DNA of 64,000 bases from Ectocarpus siliculosus (GCA_000310025.1 FN649728.1:2447556-2511555); one strand, 5' to 3'; numbered from the stretch's first letter, positions 1 through 13,628 are shown. Notes: a model not told the origin generated them from the letters alone. A program made the numbers and translations.

Positions 1-10
1 AGGCAGTCGG

Positions 11-13
<3 letters not shown>

Positions 14-87
<74 letters not shown>

Positions 88-90
88 GAG
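14..90. repeat. GA/GACA microsatellite
   Basis: A run of GA dinucleotides passes into a run of GACA tetranucleotides. It is a simple-sequence repeat upstream of, or in an intron of, the first gene. No function is implied. Confidence 0.95.
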
Positions 91-429
91 GAAATGGACA
101 AAATATGGCGGTTTTTCGACCCGTTAGTGCTGTTTCCGTGGACGGAAATTCAGCGGTTGCTCTCGGCCTACCGTAGAGCAGGAAAAATCAGTTCGCTTTT
201 TTGGCTGGCAGCGGTTGCTGGTATTCAAATGGTGGTTGCTTTTCCCCCGCGCGTACCGCGTGCATGACGGTGCTGTACGTATTTTTGTGTTGTGGGCGGC
301 CGGTGTGGCATTGGCAAGCCCTGACCCCCCCCCCGCCCCCTTGCCTTTCTCGGTACTTGGACTATGGTGAAGATTCGCGAGTGGTCGAAACGGGTAGGGC
401 TAGACGGGGCAATCACAAACCTCCCCAAG

Positions 430-3203
430 ATGTCAAGCCTGATCCTCCGCTGGAGCCTGGACAACTCGCCGCCGTCTCAGCGGGTACCCGCCCCACCGCC
501 GCAGCCGCCGCCGTCCCCGCCCACCTCGCAAGGGTGCGCGGAGGCGGACGGCGGGAACGGCAGGGCGCGGCAGCGGGAGCTCCGCAGCTCTCTGCAGGCG
601 TTCCTAGAGGTGCGGCAGGTGTTGCGTCTCCTCTCGGGGAGAGGGGAGGCGGACCCTTCCGTGCTGTCCATTGCCGGTGAGACACGCGTCAGCAGCGAAA
701 AAGATCCCACGAAGTACATTTTCGATGTGTCCTTGCGGACCCCTTTTTTCGGCCACAAGCTACCGTGTTTCACTTCCCAGAATCACGTGCCCCCTTAGCA
801 GGAAACGAGCCGACAATGCAGAGGGAAAGTGTAGACAGAGCCCCCCGGGAGGTCTCCTCGAGTTTCGAACCAAAAACTATGCCGCTTTGCAGGTGGAGTA
901 ACCCTCCTGGGGCTTTCTCCGGGGTGTTCCTTGCGGATGATCCAAATGTCCTCGCCTGGCGTTCATAAGCATCGTGATCGCCGTTGCTGTCGCCGAACAT
1001 TCCCTTCCAAGATAAGGGCAGCGTTTCGCAAGTGCAGACCAATCAGTCCTTTAAAGGATCACGTCCAACCAGGTCAAACACGCCAGGAAGATTCTTTTTG
1101 TCGTTCGCTGTTGAGAGGGGGGAAAGCTCTTCTCTGCGTTTTCTCGGCTGAGACAAATAATGCACGGAACCTTCAAGAGATAAAAAAAATCCCTCGACTA
1201 GTGTGCGCAGCCCCTTGTCCACAGGCCAAAGAACTGTCGCACACGCGCTCGTTGTTTTCCTCAAAGCCCATATCTCGCCCCTCCCCCCTTCGAAACCTCC
1301 CGCCGGGCGCACCCCTCTTCAGGCCTCGGTCCGCAGGCCGAAGAGCATCCTTGGGAAGACGGCTCCCTAGACCTCGGGGGACGAGAATGCCTGGCCTGCT
1401 CCATCTCCGAGTCTTTGGAGGGCGGCAGTTCTGGCAGGGGCGGAGGCGGGGGCCGAAAACGCCGGTCGGGAGTGGCGGCGGCGATAGCGGCGGCTTCTGC
1501 TGCGGCGTCGGGCCGGCGCGGGAGGTCGGAGATGTACCTGGTCCTCGACGACAAGGCGTTTCTTCTGGCCACCCCGGATAGGTGCCGTAGTGGTGGTCCC
1601 ATGTTTTTGATGGAGTGGTTGTTGTGTGTCGAATCTCCCGGTTGGGTATGTCGATATTTCCCCCCCAGAGCAAGTCTCATTGCTCGCGAGGCAGGGATAG
1701 TTCCTGGTTGTACACAAAAAATCGAGACAGCATCGTGAAGCAAGGACAGCTCCAAGAAGAAATGTATGCTTGAGGTCAGAATTTCACCCCAGTTGTTCTT
1801 GAAGCTTCCTGTGTATTTATTCTGCAGTGCTCGCTTACCAATCCACGCGCTTTTTTGTCATGCACGTGACGCCTTCCTTGCATCCCGCAAGCTGTCCTTC
1901 TCCAGTCTGTAATGGTGTATTCGAGCCCCTTCCATGCTTTGACTTTGGCGGTTTCCCACCCTTTTCCAGATTCGGCATTGTTCCCTTCGTATGGTCGTCA
2001 ACCAAGACTGGCAACCGTTAGTCGGGCGTGTGGCCCACTGCTGCTGTATTTTCGTCGTTTCAGCTTCCTCATGTTTGGGTTTGTGTTGGTTTTGCTTCCG
2101 GGAGGGGGCGGAAACAGATCTCGCGTGGGGGCGGTCTCCATGTGGTGTGTTGTGTTGGTTGGTGGTGTGGCGGTGGGACTCTATGTATGCCGTGTCCCAC
2201 ATGCGATGCCTACCCTCACGATGTTAAGCACCCGCTGTGAGGATGTCAATTGGTGAAGTGTTTTTCACGCTCGGTTCTATGCTGTCCTCTTCCTCACCAA
2301 AAGCAAGCTAACCCCCGCTCTCCTCTACCAACAAAAGCAAGCAGAATCCCTCACTGCTCGCGCTACGTCCCTCCTATCTTCCACTAGCTGTTGACACTAA
2401 GTCTCCTTCTTCACAATGCACCTGAACGATCAGGAATCGACTCATGAACGGGGAGATCAAGTCGTCGGCCCCGCTGCTGCACCTGGCCGCGGCAGTGGAC
2501 CCCGCCGACGACAAGCGCCTCCTCATCAGGGCGCTCTCCCACAGCCCTGTAGCGCTCATGCGGCCGGTCGCGGCACCGAGAGCCTCGACCCCAAGGTCCA
2601 GCACCGGCGGCGGCGGCGGCCCGGATAGCAGTAGTAGCCAGGGGGCGACGACGGAAGGGGCCGTCAGCGGCGCTTCGGTGGAAGGTGGCGGAGGAGGGGA
2701 CGCCGGGTCGATGTGCGACATGCAGGCCTGGGCGTGCGAGCTGACCTTCGAGAACGAGAGGAGCTGCCGCTTGGCGAGGAAGCACATGGAGGGCAGGCGC
2801 TTGCGGTTGAGATCGGAAAAGGTGTGTTTTGGCACATGTGCACAATAGCATGTTTTTCGGGCGAGGTACAATGTATGTCTTCGACTCACTACAGGGCGAG
2901 CAGGTTTGTAGGATATTAGGTTCGGAGCTGTTTTCCGCTCAAAGGCACTCGGAGCGAGCGCGTGGATTGTAGACTATGTTTGAAGCTCGTTTCTGCTTCA
3001 ACGGCGCTCGGGCGGTGGGTGTGGGTGCCTAGGTTTTCCGCCGCGCTGTTGGCGCACCTCCATGCACAGGGAAAATTGTGGGAGAATGCGTTCCTATCTT
3101 GTTGACACGCGACTTTCCCCCTCCTCACCTCCCGTCCCCGTCCGCCCAGACGAAGTGCATCACGGACCTGCTGGAGGCATGTGTGCAAGGTCGAGGCTAC
3201 TGA
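430..3203 (+). CDS. 3' exons of a possible CLEC16A/Ema-like protein gene (5' end outside the window)
   Basis: Four exons join in phase with GT-AG borders: about 430-676 (left border uncertain), 1323-1581, 2434-2821 and 3150-3203, ending at TGA. They encode about 315 residues. Exon 2 has a glycine/alanine/arginine-rich stretch followed by EMYLVLDDKAFLLATPD. Exon 3 has APLLHLAAAVDPADDKRLL, then a glycine/serine-rich insert, then ACELTFENERSCRLARKHM, and exon 4 continues TKCITDLLEACVQ. The order (hydrophobic 'LVLDD' strand, variable insert, 'F..D/E.....AK/R....GR' segment, basic helix ending in 'LLD/E') resembles my memory of the C-terminal part of CLEC16A/Ema, which acts in endosomal trafficking and autophagy. 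The family assignment is inference; the exon structure is well supported by phase agreement. CLEC16A proteins are about 1000 residues, so two thirds would lie to the left. An alternative is an unrelated stramenopile-specific protein. Confidence 0.45.
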
Positions 3204-6200
3204 AGCCGCGGCCGTGCTCCCTTGTCGATGCCGCCGGCTTGGTTGTTCACGAGTCGACAGAGGCGCTGGCCCTTCCTCGGTGTACAATCGTGCGATACGG
3301 AGTAGAGACGGGCTGGCGAACACGACTGACTACACCGTCGTGTGCCGGGTTTTGACGTACCTTTTTTTTTGTCGTGTAGCATGCGTGCATCATGTACAGC
3401 AAGTTTCAGTTCTGCGCCGCGGCCTTCGCGTTGCGGCGACACGCACACGACACGTACGTGCTACCCGAATCAAATCCATACTACTGTGGTTTTTCGGGTC
3501 GTGTGGTTTCCCTGTGACTAGTTTGCGGCGCCTCCCGTGCTGTGGAGGCGTGGACGCTGTTTTCTTTGTGCAAACCCAGTCCACCTCCGTAGTGCCATCA
3601 CTCGTTTGTAAAAGGAGGTAACGGTGAACAGGGTTCAGGGCGTCCAAGACTGGAGCATGTGTGAGAAATAATTATTTTATGTTTTCGTAACGGGTGACAT
3701 TTAACATTCGGCACGTCGGTACCCACAGATGCAACTACGGTTCGAATGCGGCCGTAGTTTCGTGGAGTTCATGGTACCCTCCTATCGAATGAACTCAACG
3801 CTAAAAAAAAAGGCATCCTTCGTGTGTTGTTGCAAGCTATTGGCGAAATGGGCGCCAATTCTGGCATTGAGGGACAACAAAGATATTGGTAACGCGCAAA
3901 ATCCCACGCGAGATTTGACAACCTTCGTGTAGTTGGGCATACAACCTCGCCGCAGATGGATCCGCCAGAGTGCTGCGATGGCGTGTGGGAGAGACGTGAC
4001 CGGATCACATCTCATCAAAGTCTGTCGAGGACGAGGCCCTCTTCTCACAGAGGTACATTTAGCTCTCAAAGGACGCGACCTCCGGTGTACGATCTGTTCA
4101 AGTCTCTTCGGAGTTTCGTCTTCTCGAAGACGTGCTCCCATTGAGAGTGTGCTACCGACTTCGCAAAAAAATAATCCCGAAGAGGGGAAGCGCGCGGCGA
4201 ATCAAAAGAGGGTTTCCCAGGGGCACAAATCTCCCTTCCGGTGGGGCTTGCTTTGATCTCGAAGTAGCGAGTACACCATTTGTTGCCCAGTTGTCGGGCC
4301 TGAACATTCCCACCGGCAGACCTTGGCAAACGATTGAGGGGCAGAATTAGTTGGGGCAAAAGTGCCGCTTGTGCTTTGCTTATCCAGGGCAGTGGCAAAA
4401 TGCAGATGGCACCACCTGAAACTATGCTCTTCCGCAGCGTGCACGGGTTGAGGAGCCTTCCCGGACCGCGCGTTTGTGAGGGTGGCGAAATCCTCGGGCG
4501 GCATGACAACATCAAGCCAAACGAACTTGCGAAACACACAACTATAACATACAACTACACGATGAACAGGCTGAGACAAATATGTACACCCCTGGGCGCC
4601 ACCATCACTTCTGCGACAAACCATGGAACGCGAGCCGAACGACTACTAACCCGAATGGAAACCTAGTGGAATTGTATGCTCACCGTGAGCAACGATAACC
4701 GACACTAATATGCAATTGCACCCCTTCTGCGCATGCCGTGTGAGGAGACACTGCAACATGTTGGACTTGGGTTGGTTTTGAAGAGGTTGGATTGACTGAC
4801 ACCAAACTGCAGCAGTTCATAATATCCGTTGCTTCAATCGTATTTTCTCCCTAACCTACAAACTCCGTTGCTTCCTTTGTACAACTATATTACTGATGAC
4901 GATGACGGGATCGTCTCGATCACATCAAGGCATGCATAAAATACACATGCACGACCCAGAAGGGCTTGATACGATGAAATCATCGATGAGCCTCCAGAGA
5001 TAGGCAGGATTACAGACATTGTCTTCTCGGCGTTGCACGTCCTCGGCCGTCCTACCAGGGTGGTCATCGTGCGTCTGCACGATTACGGGAACACCAAAAA
5101 GCAACACGCGTGCAGAGGAAGAAATACAACCTGTTAGAGAGACAATGCATGCCTTGGAAAACGGCATCCTCAGTACCCGTTGAAGACTGGTTTGACCTGC
5201 TCGCTGGCCTCGGACCCCTAATATATACGCCAAACACAAAAACACACAAACATTGTTCTCCCTTAGATCTCACTAAACCCTCTAAGGAAGCGGTCTACTT
5301 GCAAAAGGGCGGTAGGGGCATTGCATGTCACTCACTCCTACAAAAGCGAAAAATGGAAACGGGTCTTTCGGGTATAATAACCGAACGCTTTCAGTTCGCT
5401 GTGATCCCCAACATCGCGGAGAGTGACGGTAGAAAGGAAAGCTCCAGGTGGAACTAACGGATACATCACCACTCGGGGGCCAAGCTGATCGACGAAAGCG
5501 GGATATTTTAGTTAGACACGCACAAGTAAAGAATACTCCCACCTTGGGGGTGAAATCACAGCAGCACATAGGAGTGGGTTGGAGAAAGACGCTGTCGGGA
5601 ACAGAACGAACATATCCTACAGTGCATGTGTGGTGATTTTCGTTTGGGTTTCGTTCTCACTCGAAGCGATTCGCCCTCTTCCCACACACGGCACGTAGCG
5701 GGATTGGTCTGGTCGGGGCAAATGAACGCCAGAGATGAAACAATTCCGAGCTTCGAAGGCTGCGGGAATACCTTCGAATTGTTTAAGACTGCTGTTGCGG
5801 TAGTAATCCAAAAGTATATCACGCTGTCTGGAACAGCAGGAGACATTTAACAACCTGGAAAAAGACGAGATACATGTGGACAGAGGCATGCCACCGGAAG
5901 GCTTTGGCTTTTGGGGGGAAATCGTGTACCATCGGATTCCTGGGATCTCACCATAACCCAACAAACCAAGATCAAAGAGTCAATTTATTTCAGCCGTCGG
6001 GACGAGACCGATCCTTTAGCTCATTTGCGAAAATACGTGATGACTGCTCTCCTCTCATGTTCATGCAGTTTAGTTCTTGGCCTGGGATCCCAGAAACGAA
6101 CACGAAGATGCTCTAACCAACACGCCTCGAAAGCGGTGCAACATCGTAGATCTATTATATTCCTCTAGTTTCAATAACAAAACGCCAGATTGCTTGGTCT

Positions 6201-6976
6201 TCCACATACTTGCCTGCATTGCGGACAGAGACGTATGTTTGCGACCCAGCTATAATAGGAAGATTGTGTCCTGCATTTGTCTTGTGTGGGGCTTAAAAAC
6301 TTCATATTGTACTGCCGTTGTGTTTCTGTGGGCTTGATCTTTCAACAATGATTGTTTTCGTGCGATGGCGGGACTTGCTCTGGATCTAATGTTAAGTTCT
6401 CAGATTCTCCTTAAATTCCGAGAGTCTCATGGGCCTTGTTCGAAAAAAAAATGCTGGTGCCGATGAAGAGTAGGGAAGATAAGGCAGTGAGCGGAGGCCT
6501 GAATGATGCAAATGTAACAACAACAACAATCACACACCACGCCTCGCCGCCACAAACATCTATTCAACAACCTCGTGCAACCTTGGGAAACACAGCCAGA
6601 TATTCGTGTGAGATTCGCATGCCCGGCGCCTGCACAAATTATCTGGCCTTGAACGTTTCCCTCTGTTGTGTGGGTGTTGGATTGTTCTCAAGTTTCAGGA
6701 AGCCATGAATTGAGGGCTTCCCACACGTCCGTACGCCGTTGTACAGCGACGTGGATGACAGCACCGGCGCCGAACTCTCCACAAGCAGTGCGAGATGAGT
6801 AACGTCCCAATATGGACACGTGTGCGTTAGAAAGCAGCCAAGCCAACTCACCATCCGACAATAACAGCTGATTTTGCTTGACCTTCAACGTTAAACGCAG
6901 GAGGAACTACAGTTAGATTTAGGTACAGCACCAGCCCCCAACGCCAACGCACCTGTCTCTCCCTGACCCTCAAGTC
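3204..6976. other. Intergenic stretch with no recognisable gene
   Basis: Both strands contain only short open frames with no recognisable motif and no chain of phase-matched exons. I see no tRNA or rRNA and no strong repeat here. It presumably holds the 3' flank of the first gene and the 3' flank of the ankyrin gene. Confidence 0.5.
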
Positions 6977-8523
6977 TCAGATGTAGCCCAGAATCGTGCG
7001 AAACACCCCATCCGACTCCAGGCAAACCAGCACGCTCACCAAGCCGCGCAAGTCCACCTCGACGGCCGCCCTCCCCCCGCCGCGACCTCGGCTGCGACCA
7101 CTTCGCCGCACATTGTTACTTCCTCCACGCTTCCCATCACCCAGAAGAAGCCCTTCGCCATTGCCTACTTTCTTGCCCTTGCGTCGACGACCGCCATGGA
7201 TCGTCCGCTCCTTATTCGTTCGTTCACGAAGCATGATGAGCCAGCACCGGCGCCGCCACGTCCGGTCAGCTGGAGCTCGCGCCAACAGCTCGATTGCGCG
7301 CTCTAACTCGGGCCACTCGCTGTCCCCCATCGGCCTCGCGCTCTGAAAACGTCGCTGCACTCGTTTGAACAAATCAACTGGGGCTTTCCCATTACGATCC
7401 ACCGCTTGTTCTGAGGCACCCCTTCTCAAAAGAATATCCACGGTGTCGTCCGGTGCATGCCCTTCCATTTCGCTCACGAGGTGTAGAGCTGTAGATCCGT
7501 CGTCGGTCGTCTGGTGGACGTTGGCTCCCCGCCTCAAGAGGGCGAGCAGGGCTTCGTTATTCCCAGTTTCGGCCGCGAAGTGTAGAGATGTTCTGCCGTC
7601 AAGGAACGAACACTTGACATCGATGTCAGCTCCCGCATCAAGCAGCACCGTAATACAGCCGGTGCTGTTAAACTGAGCGGCCCAGTGAAGAGGATTCCAG
7701 TGGTCTTCCCCAACATTGACATCTACGCCATGCTCCAATAGCGCTTTCATCACGTCGATCCTTTCGTACTGAGCCGCGAATACCAGCGCTGAGTGACTGT
7801 CCAGGTCCCGTATGTCGGTATCAGCACCTGCGGCCAAGAGAACCTTTACCGTGGCTACGTGGCCCTGCTCGGATGCCACCATCAGCGGGGGGAGTACCCT
7901 TGGTTGTCAAGGGCGTTCTTGTCGGTGCTTGGAGAGCTCAACAACACCGAAGCAGTGTTAGCGAGGCCCTGCTTGGCTGCAGCGTGCAAAGGAGTTCCGT
8001 GCCCGAAGGAATGACGAACTATCACATTTGGATTTGCTCCAGCCATCAGTAGATTACCCACAAGATCGTCACACCCCGCCTTAACAGCGGCGAAGAGCGG
8101 GCCGGCTTTGTCGGCACGGTCCACAAAGTTGACATCGGCTCCGGCCAGGATGAGCTTTCTCGCCGCAGCTTCATGTTTGCCCAGGACTGACTGGTACAGC
8201 GCCGATCTACCAGTGGAAGAAGCCACGACATTGACATCCGGTCCACACCCTGCTTGGAGTAAGGCAGACATCACACCAGCGTTTCCACCCAAGGCAGCGG
8301 CATCGAGCAGAGACCGGCCGCGGCAGCCCCTCCATCCGGCCTTGCCGTCAACCCCAGCCTTCAGTAGCCTATCAACCAGGTTCAAGTTGCCGCTAGCGGC
8401 GGCGTGCTCGAGAGGAGCTCGTAGCCACCTCGCCCACTGCTCTGGGGTGGCACCCTCGGACACGATCTTGAAAATCTCCACTTCTTCCCCTCTCAGCACA
8501 TCGCGGTTCGGGCACATGGGCAT
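6977..8523 (-). CDS. Ankyrin-repeat protein with a one-base frame slip
   Basis: The gene reads from ATG at 8523 to TAG at 6977 and would give about 514 residues. Residues from about 15 onward hold an N-terminal lead (EEVEIFKIVSEG), then roughly nine ankyrin repeats with typical cores such as SLLDAAALGGNAGVMSALL, TPLHAAAKQGLANTASVLL and TSLHFAAETGNNEALLALL. The tail is basic (APADRTWRRRCWLIML, then lysine/arginine/glycine-rich). Ankyrin repeats bind protein partners; the partner is unknown. The frame changes at a run of six G on the plus strand (7887-7892, C on the coding strand), exactly inside a repeat: five instead of six would keep the repeat consensus reading on. That is either a sequencing error in a homopolymer or a recent null allele. 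An in-frame GTG at 8565 extends the frame slightly; ATG at 8523 or 8517 is preferred. The gene appears to have a single exon. Confidence 0.88.
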
Positions 8524-9330
8524 GATGATGAGGTGCGGTGGAATTTGAAATATGGGTCCACTCACTGGTGTATTGAGCGTTGACTATTTCGAAGTTGGAC
8601 GAGATGGAGACTTTCACACCAAACGGGGCACGTGAGTGAACGTTGCACGAACGTCTATCTCGCTGTCTCCCGCCGCTCTGTCTTTGCTGCCTGTCTCTGG
8701 GTCTGGGCAGGCGGGCGGACGGGCGGACCGGACTAAAAGCGGCTCGTACCAACCCTGGACCACGGAGCCCCCCGGCGAAGTGATTTTTCACGGAAAGCAA
8801 CCAAAAAAACGGGTACCCGCGGGTATATTAAAAATAATTGGATTAATATCATCATTTCAGCGTAGCGCTTCTTTTCGCCCCTTTCCATCATTACCGCGTG
8901 GGCAATGAAACAAGTCGTGCGGCGATGCCACCCTGCTCCCTGTTCATGGTGGTCCCCACCGTGTCAATTTCGTGGTCATTTTCAAACGTTGTTGTTGTCG
9001 TTTTTCGCTTGGGATTCGTAGGAGAAAGAAGAATTTGGGTAACTACATGCCCTCAATCAGCTCCTCCGTGTGTATGTTTGTATGTATTTATTTAGATCGC
9101 CTGCACATATATTAACCCCCGGCAGGGTAAGAATCGAGTGTGTATTTGGCCCAGTCCCGTACCTAAACGGAAGCATGAAGGGGAGGGCGCAATTCGGTCA
9201 AATTGTAGCGAACGAGGGGCTCACCATGTTTTAGGGGCTCACCATATGGATGGCAAAACCTTGCCCACCTTGCTTCACCCGTGGCCATTCGGCTAAGCCA
9301 CAAGGTTGGGGGGGGGGGGGGACTTTATCG

Positions 9331-9494
9331 GTACGCCCCCCATTAGGCGTTGACTAGGGGTAGGTAACCTGGGCAAGGTCAAGTACCTGGGCAGGGTTCG
9401 GCACGAGCGACCTTTTGGGTACGCCCCCCATTATCACATGACTAGGGTTAGGTAACCTGGGCAAGGTCAAGTACCTGGGCAGGGTTCGGCACGA
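9331..9494. repeat. 88-base tandem duplication in a degenerate repeat tract
   Basis: Two units begin with GTACGCCCCCCATTA at 9331 and 9419 and each continue through TGACTAGGG, GGTAACCTGGGCAAGGTCAA and GTACCTGGGCAGGGTTCGGC. The surrounding 9120-9780 contains looser copies of 'CCTGGGCA', 'CAAGGT' and 'CAGACC...TGCCAACGTACG'. The tract does not look coding. Confidence 0.8.
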
Positions 9495-10606
9495 AAGGCA
9501 CGTTGCCCTCGTTCCAGACCCTGCCAACGTACGTCAATGGTAACCTGGACACAGTCCGAAACTGGGTAGGATTCGGTATACAAGGAACCTTGGCCTAGGT
9601 CCAGACCATGGCTACGTAGGCACAGCGACCTTGGGCTTGGTTATGGGCATGCCATCGTCGCGTCTGTACCACTATAATAGGTAGGCCCAGACCCTGCCAA
9701 CGTACGCACAGCGACGTTGGCCCAAGGGTGGGGTAAGCAACTTTTTTCTGGGCCGACGCCCTCACTAGGGATACGAGCATGACGTTGCTCAAAACGTTTA
9801 TTTTCAAGTTGTATCGCAGATCGTGCGGCCGACAATCGACAAGTCACACATGTCGGCCTCTGAAATCGTCAATCGTACAAAAACGCAGAGGCGAAAGCGC
9901 AACGTACTCCTCACCCGCCCCCCTCACGGAGCTACAACATGAGAACAACGCGCATACGTTTGTCTCCCTCCCCTCGCGTAGAGCGAAGTCGAGCATAGAA
10001 AATTACCCAAGGAGGCGTAGAGAGAGAACGGGCCTACATAATCCTTCAAAGACATGAACGTACGGATATGACCTCAGCAAATTGGGCTCAAGACTCACCC
10101 CGCGAATGTGACAGGCTCCCACACAAAGAGTCCATGATGGGCACCATCTCGCTGCGCCACATCAGAAAGAAAACAGGAACAACAAAAAGTCTCGCTAAAT
10201 ATGACTACAACAACAGCACCAGGCGGACTACAGGCGACAACCGCGCCTGGCTTTTACCACGGGGTGTACGAATATAAAAAACCCAACCATGATGCAACAA
10301 ACTTGGATATATTCTGCGAACGTGTACAGAACATCAAACATCATATCTCTGTAAACACTGGTGTGAGTATCTCACCTAAGATTAAAAAAAAATGGCGGAG
10401 CTATCAAAGATAAAAGTCCTATTTACTAAATACTATAATCCGGCGGCACGCGCAGTCTCCCTGCTCCTGCAGTACCACACCACCTTCTTAAACACGCGAG
10501 GCCACACCATCACACCGCTGCCCTATCACCCATGATGCGTTAAAACAGGAAGGAAACACATAATTCATGAATACCCGCGCCTGATGATGCCGGCAGCGAA
10601 GCGAGA

Positions 10607-13600
10607 TCAAGGCGTGACCGCCTCGACAGCCATTGCCACCGCGCCGTCGTCCAGATATTCGTCGTCATCGCTCGCGCCATCTCCGAACCGGCCGCCCGTG
10701 CAAGGGGCTGCCACAAAAGCGGGCATATGTGAAAGTTTGAGGAAATCAAATGGTGAGAACCGAATAGTGAAACAGACAAAATTGGAATGTGAGCGGATGT
10801 GCAGCTGATCAAAGTAAGGTCAACGACGGCATCGGAAACCACTGGGTGAGGGTCCAGGTGGGGTGCCTGCAGGGTATTCATGGGTAGCATGGGTATAGAC
10901 ATGAAAGCGATTGCGACGACAAAACCCAAAGTAGATTATGTGACCGCTGCATATGTACACCATGAAAAAAAATTGCGAGTGTTTGCTAGACTGTAATTTT
11001 AAAATCCCAAATAGTGCTCTGGGGTGGCGAGCACGGCGAGAAACCTCCTCATCAGATATGCATAGCAATCCCACACAGGCGAAGCCCAGACATGCCCAAC
11101 AGATAAGTGGCACCCAGGCTTACATGCACCGCACAACATTTGGATTTCGAAAACGTACCTCGCTTGGACAGGTAGGGGCACGCGTACTGGGTGAGATGCC
11201 AATCTTGCCAAACGCCTCCGCGTCAAAGTCGAGAGGCAGGGCTGCAGCGTCTGGTTCTCTCAAGTCACTCGTACGAAGAAGTTCTGGAACAACCTGTTGA
11301 GTTTTGAGAGGGGTTGCGGCGGGCAAGTGAAAAGGAGGTGCCACGACGAAAAGGCCGGCGGAAAAATTGGTTAGGGATAAGATGTGTGTAATAATATTGT
11401 TAGAAGGACTAGTTTATGGGGTGTCGTAGAATCTCGCGAGAGCTGCGCAATCGTCTCCTAAAAACACAAGCTGCTCCGGAGATAGTGTGCACGTATCATT
11501 TCGGATAAGGAGAACAAGGCGTGCGCATGAGAGGGCTTGCTTAGATTGGAGAAGCACACAAAAAAAAAGGACCACGCCCGACAACATGTTTCAAAGCGCG
11601 CTGAAGCATACAGCCGTAGCATTCATTTTGAAGACACACCTCGTTTTCGTTTTTTTCGTATGTCTTGACAGCCAGGAGTTTCTTCAAGGTTTCAGGGGAG
11701 AGTATTCCGCCAACCCCGTGGTCAATGGAGGCGTGATATACATCAAGATGCGCCTTACGCGAGCGCAATCACTGGGCATGCATATCGGCGGGAAACGTCG
11801 TGGGCGTGCCGAAAATTGTTCTATATTTCTTAGACGTAAGTTTATCCTGAAACTTGTGAGCTAGAACGCTGGCCTGATTCACGATGGCACACTATCAACC
11901 CATGCACCCCGGATACAGTCAAGACTGCCACCGAAGCGAACATAGTAAATTTGCCTTCCACGAAGTCGCGAATCGTGGCATGCATCTCCCCTCGCCCATC
12001 CCTCTATTGTACGCATAGCTAGCTCTCGAAAAGGAACTCAAGGTGGCACGGAACGAGCCGATAGCTACGTAAACTCAAGGTCAGGTCGAGGTCCAACCTC
12101 GAGTTTTGGTGTACTAAATGACGTCAAAGTATTAATATTACTGAAATGGGGGTTCGGCACCGAGTTTCCCGGTATTCGCCATCCAGTTAAATCTAGGACC
12201 GCCTGAATTGCTCAAGAGCGGATCTCAGCCTCTCAGCCTCTGTGCAGGCCTACCTCGTGGCAGGCTTACCGCGGTCACGCCAGCCGCACTCAAATGTCCA
12301 AGGTTACACACCTCCTCAGATAAACAAGGGTCTCATGCCCCCCCCAGATCCTCCAAGTGCCAGACGGGTCCAGGGCATCCCAGCCTCCCGACTCGTGGGC
12401 CTCAAGGTGCAGCTCGAGCGTACAGCCGACAAACTCCATCATGTCCTGTGTGCGGGAACAAACGAGACGAGAGGATCGACAGGAGCAGGTTGCTAAATAG
12501 GGGGCAACGTCACATTATCACTTGCGTAGATACGCATGAACTTCCCCTCTCCGCAGGCTGACGACCTCTCGTCCGCCCCCACCAAACTGCACAACCCAGG
12601 TGTGGTTGCTGCTAACTAGCTGTTGGTGCTCGTGCTGCTCTGTCCCGTGTACGATACCCAACGCGCGACAGGACCCACCCATGCTCCCTCCGCTTGGGCA
12701 CTACACCAGTACATACTTACGTCGCACTACGTGAGAGTCTCGGTATCTTATGCCATCAGCCCGCGGCCACGACCCTCATCAGTCCGCACGTAGGCTTTTA
12801 GAACACGAAGTCGACCACGGCAGCCCGACGGCCTTGTGCCACTGGGCACGCCAAGATTGCAGTGGTGCGCGAAATAATTCTGTGTTTTGAGCGGCGAGAA
12901 AACGAATGAACGACGATTCGAACGTACACATAGACAGAGGACGAGATATGTAGTCTCAACGAAGGAACCATTGAAAGCCTAGGTAGATACATCGATATCT
13001 TGCGAACAGACGGATCGATGTATGTGGCGGGAACGTGCGTTTCATGGGTGCAGTATCACTGCAGCGATAAAGAAAAAGTAATCACTCTCCAAGGCAGACC
13101 AAGAGTAATCAGCCTGTCCGCACGCGTTCGGGAAGCGACTGGTGCACACGGCCAACGAGACAGGTCGTTCGCCCGATTCCAACGCAAAACACCACGCATT
13201 TTCTACAACTTGGTGTGCGACGCCCAATCAACTCTGCTGTATGTCCAGACTCAACTACGCACTGAACAGACAAAGCTGCACAAGCTACCGTAATTCTGTT
13301 GGAGACAGAGGACACGATCACCGCAGCTGCCCCGTCAAGGATAAGAAATTATGTACACCGTCACGGTTTTCTGGTACGCCACGAAGACAGAAACAAACCA
13401 AGGACAACACTTACTCATGAAGGCCTCGTAGCCGAGATCCGCGGGCTCCCAGAACGCGCTTGTGCGCACTCGTGTTCTTGAGGTTCGATGATGGCGAAGC
13501 TCCAGCCGTAAAGCCTCATACCGCGCCTCCGGTTGCCCTGCCCCCCTGACCTGCGCCTCTCCCGGAGAATCGCCACGACCGATGATGAGCTGCCGCCGCC

Positions 13601-13628
13601 GCCGAGAAGTGGCGAAGGCGGCCTTGAT
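10607..13628 (-). CDS. Unidentified multi-exon gene, exons only partly resolved
   Basis: Several minus-strand segments have good splice borders and protein-like composition. Exon 13415-13628 ends in TSAFWEPADLGYEAFM with donor A|GTAAGT. Exon 11640-11753 contains ILSPETLKKLLAVK and ends GAG|GTGTGT. It is in phase with exon 11159-11293 (VVPELLRTSDLREP, ending GAG|GTACGT). A further acceptor lies at 10866. A last exon at 10607-10707 carries an acidic end (GASDDDEYLDD) and a TGA stop. The first and second exons do not join in phase, so at least one exon is missing, and the exit of the exon at 10866 was not found. Possible further 5' exons lie near 14810-14875 and 15355-15390. I do not recognise the protein, and these segments could belong to two genes. 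Confidence 0.35.

Noticed and set aside
430-3203. An IP3/ryanodine receptor fragment, suggested by LLEACVQG.
   Set aside because: The segment that should follow in that family is absent because a stop comes three codons later, and the preceding exons do not fit it.
9331-9494. A CRISPR-like array.
   Set aside because: Only two units with a near-constant 88-base period and no spacers, in a eukaryotic genome.
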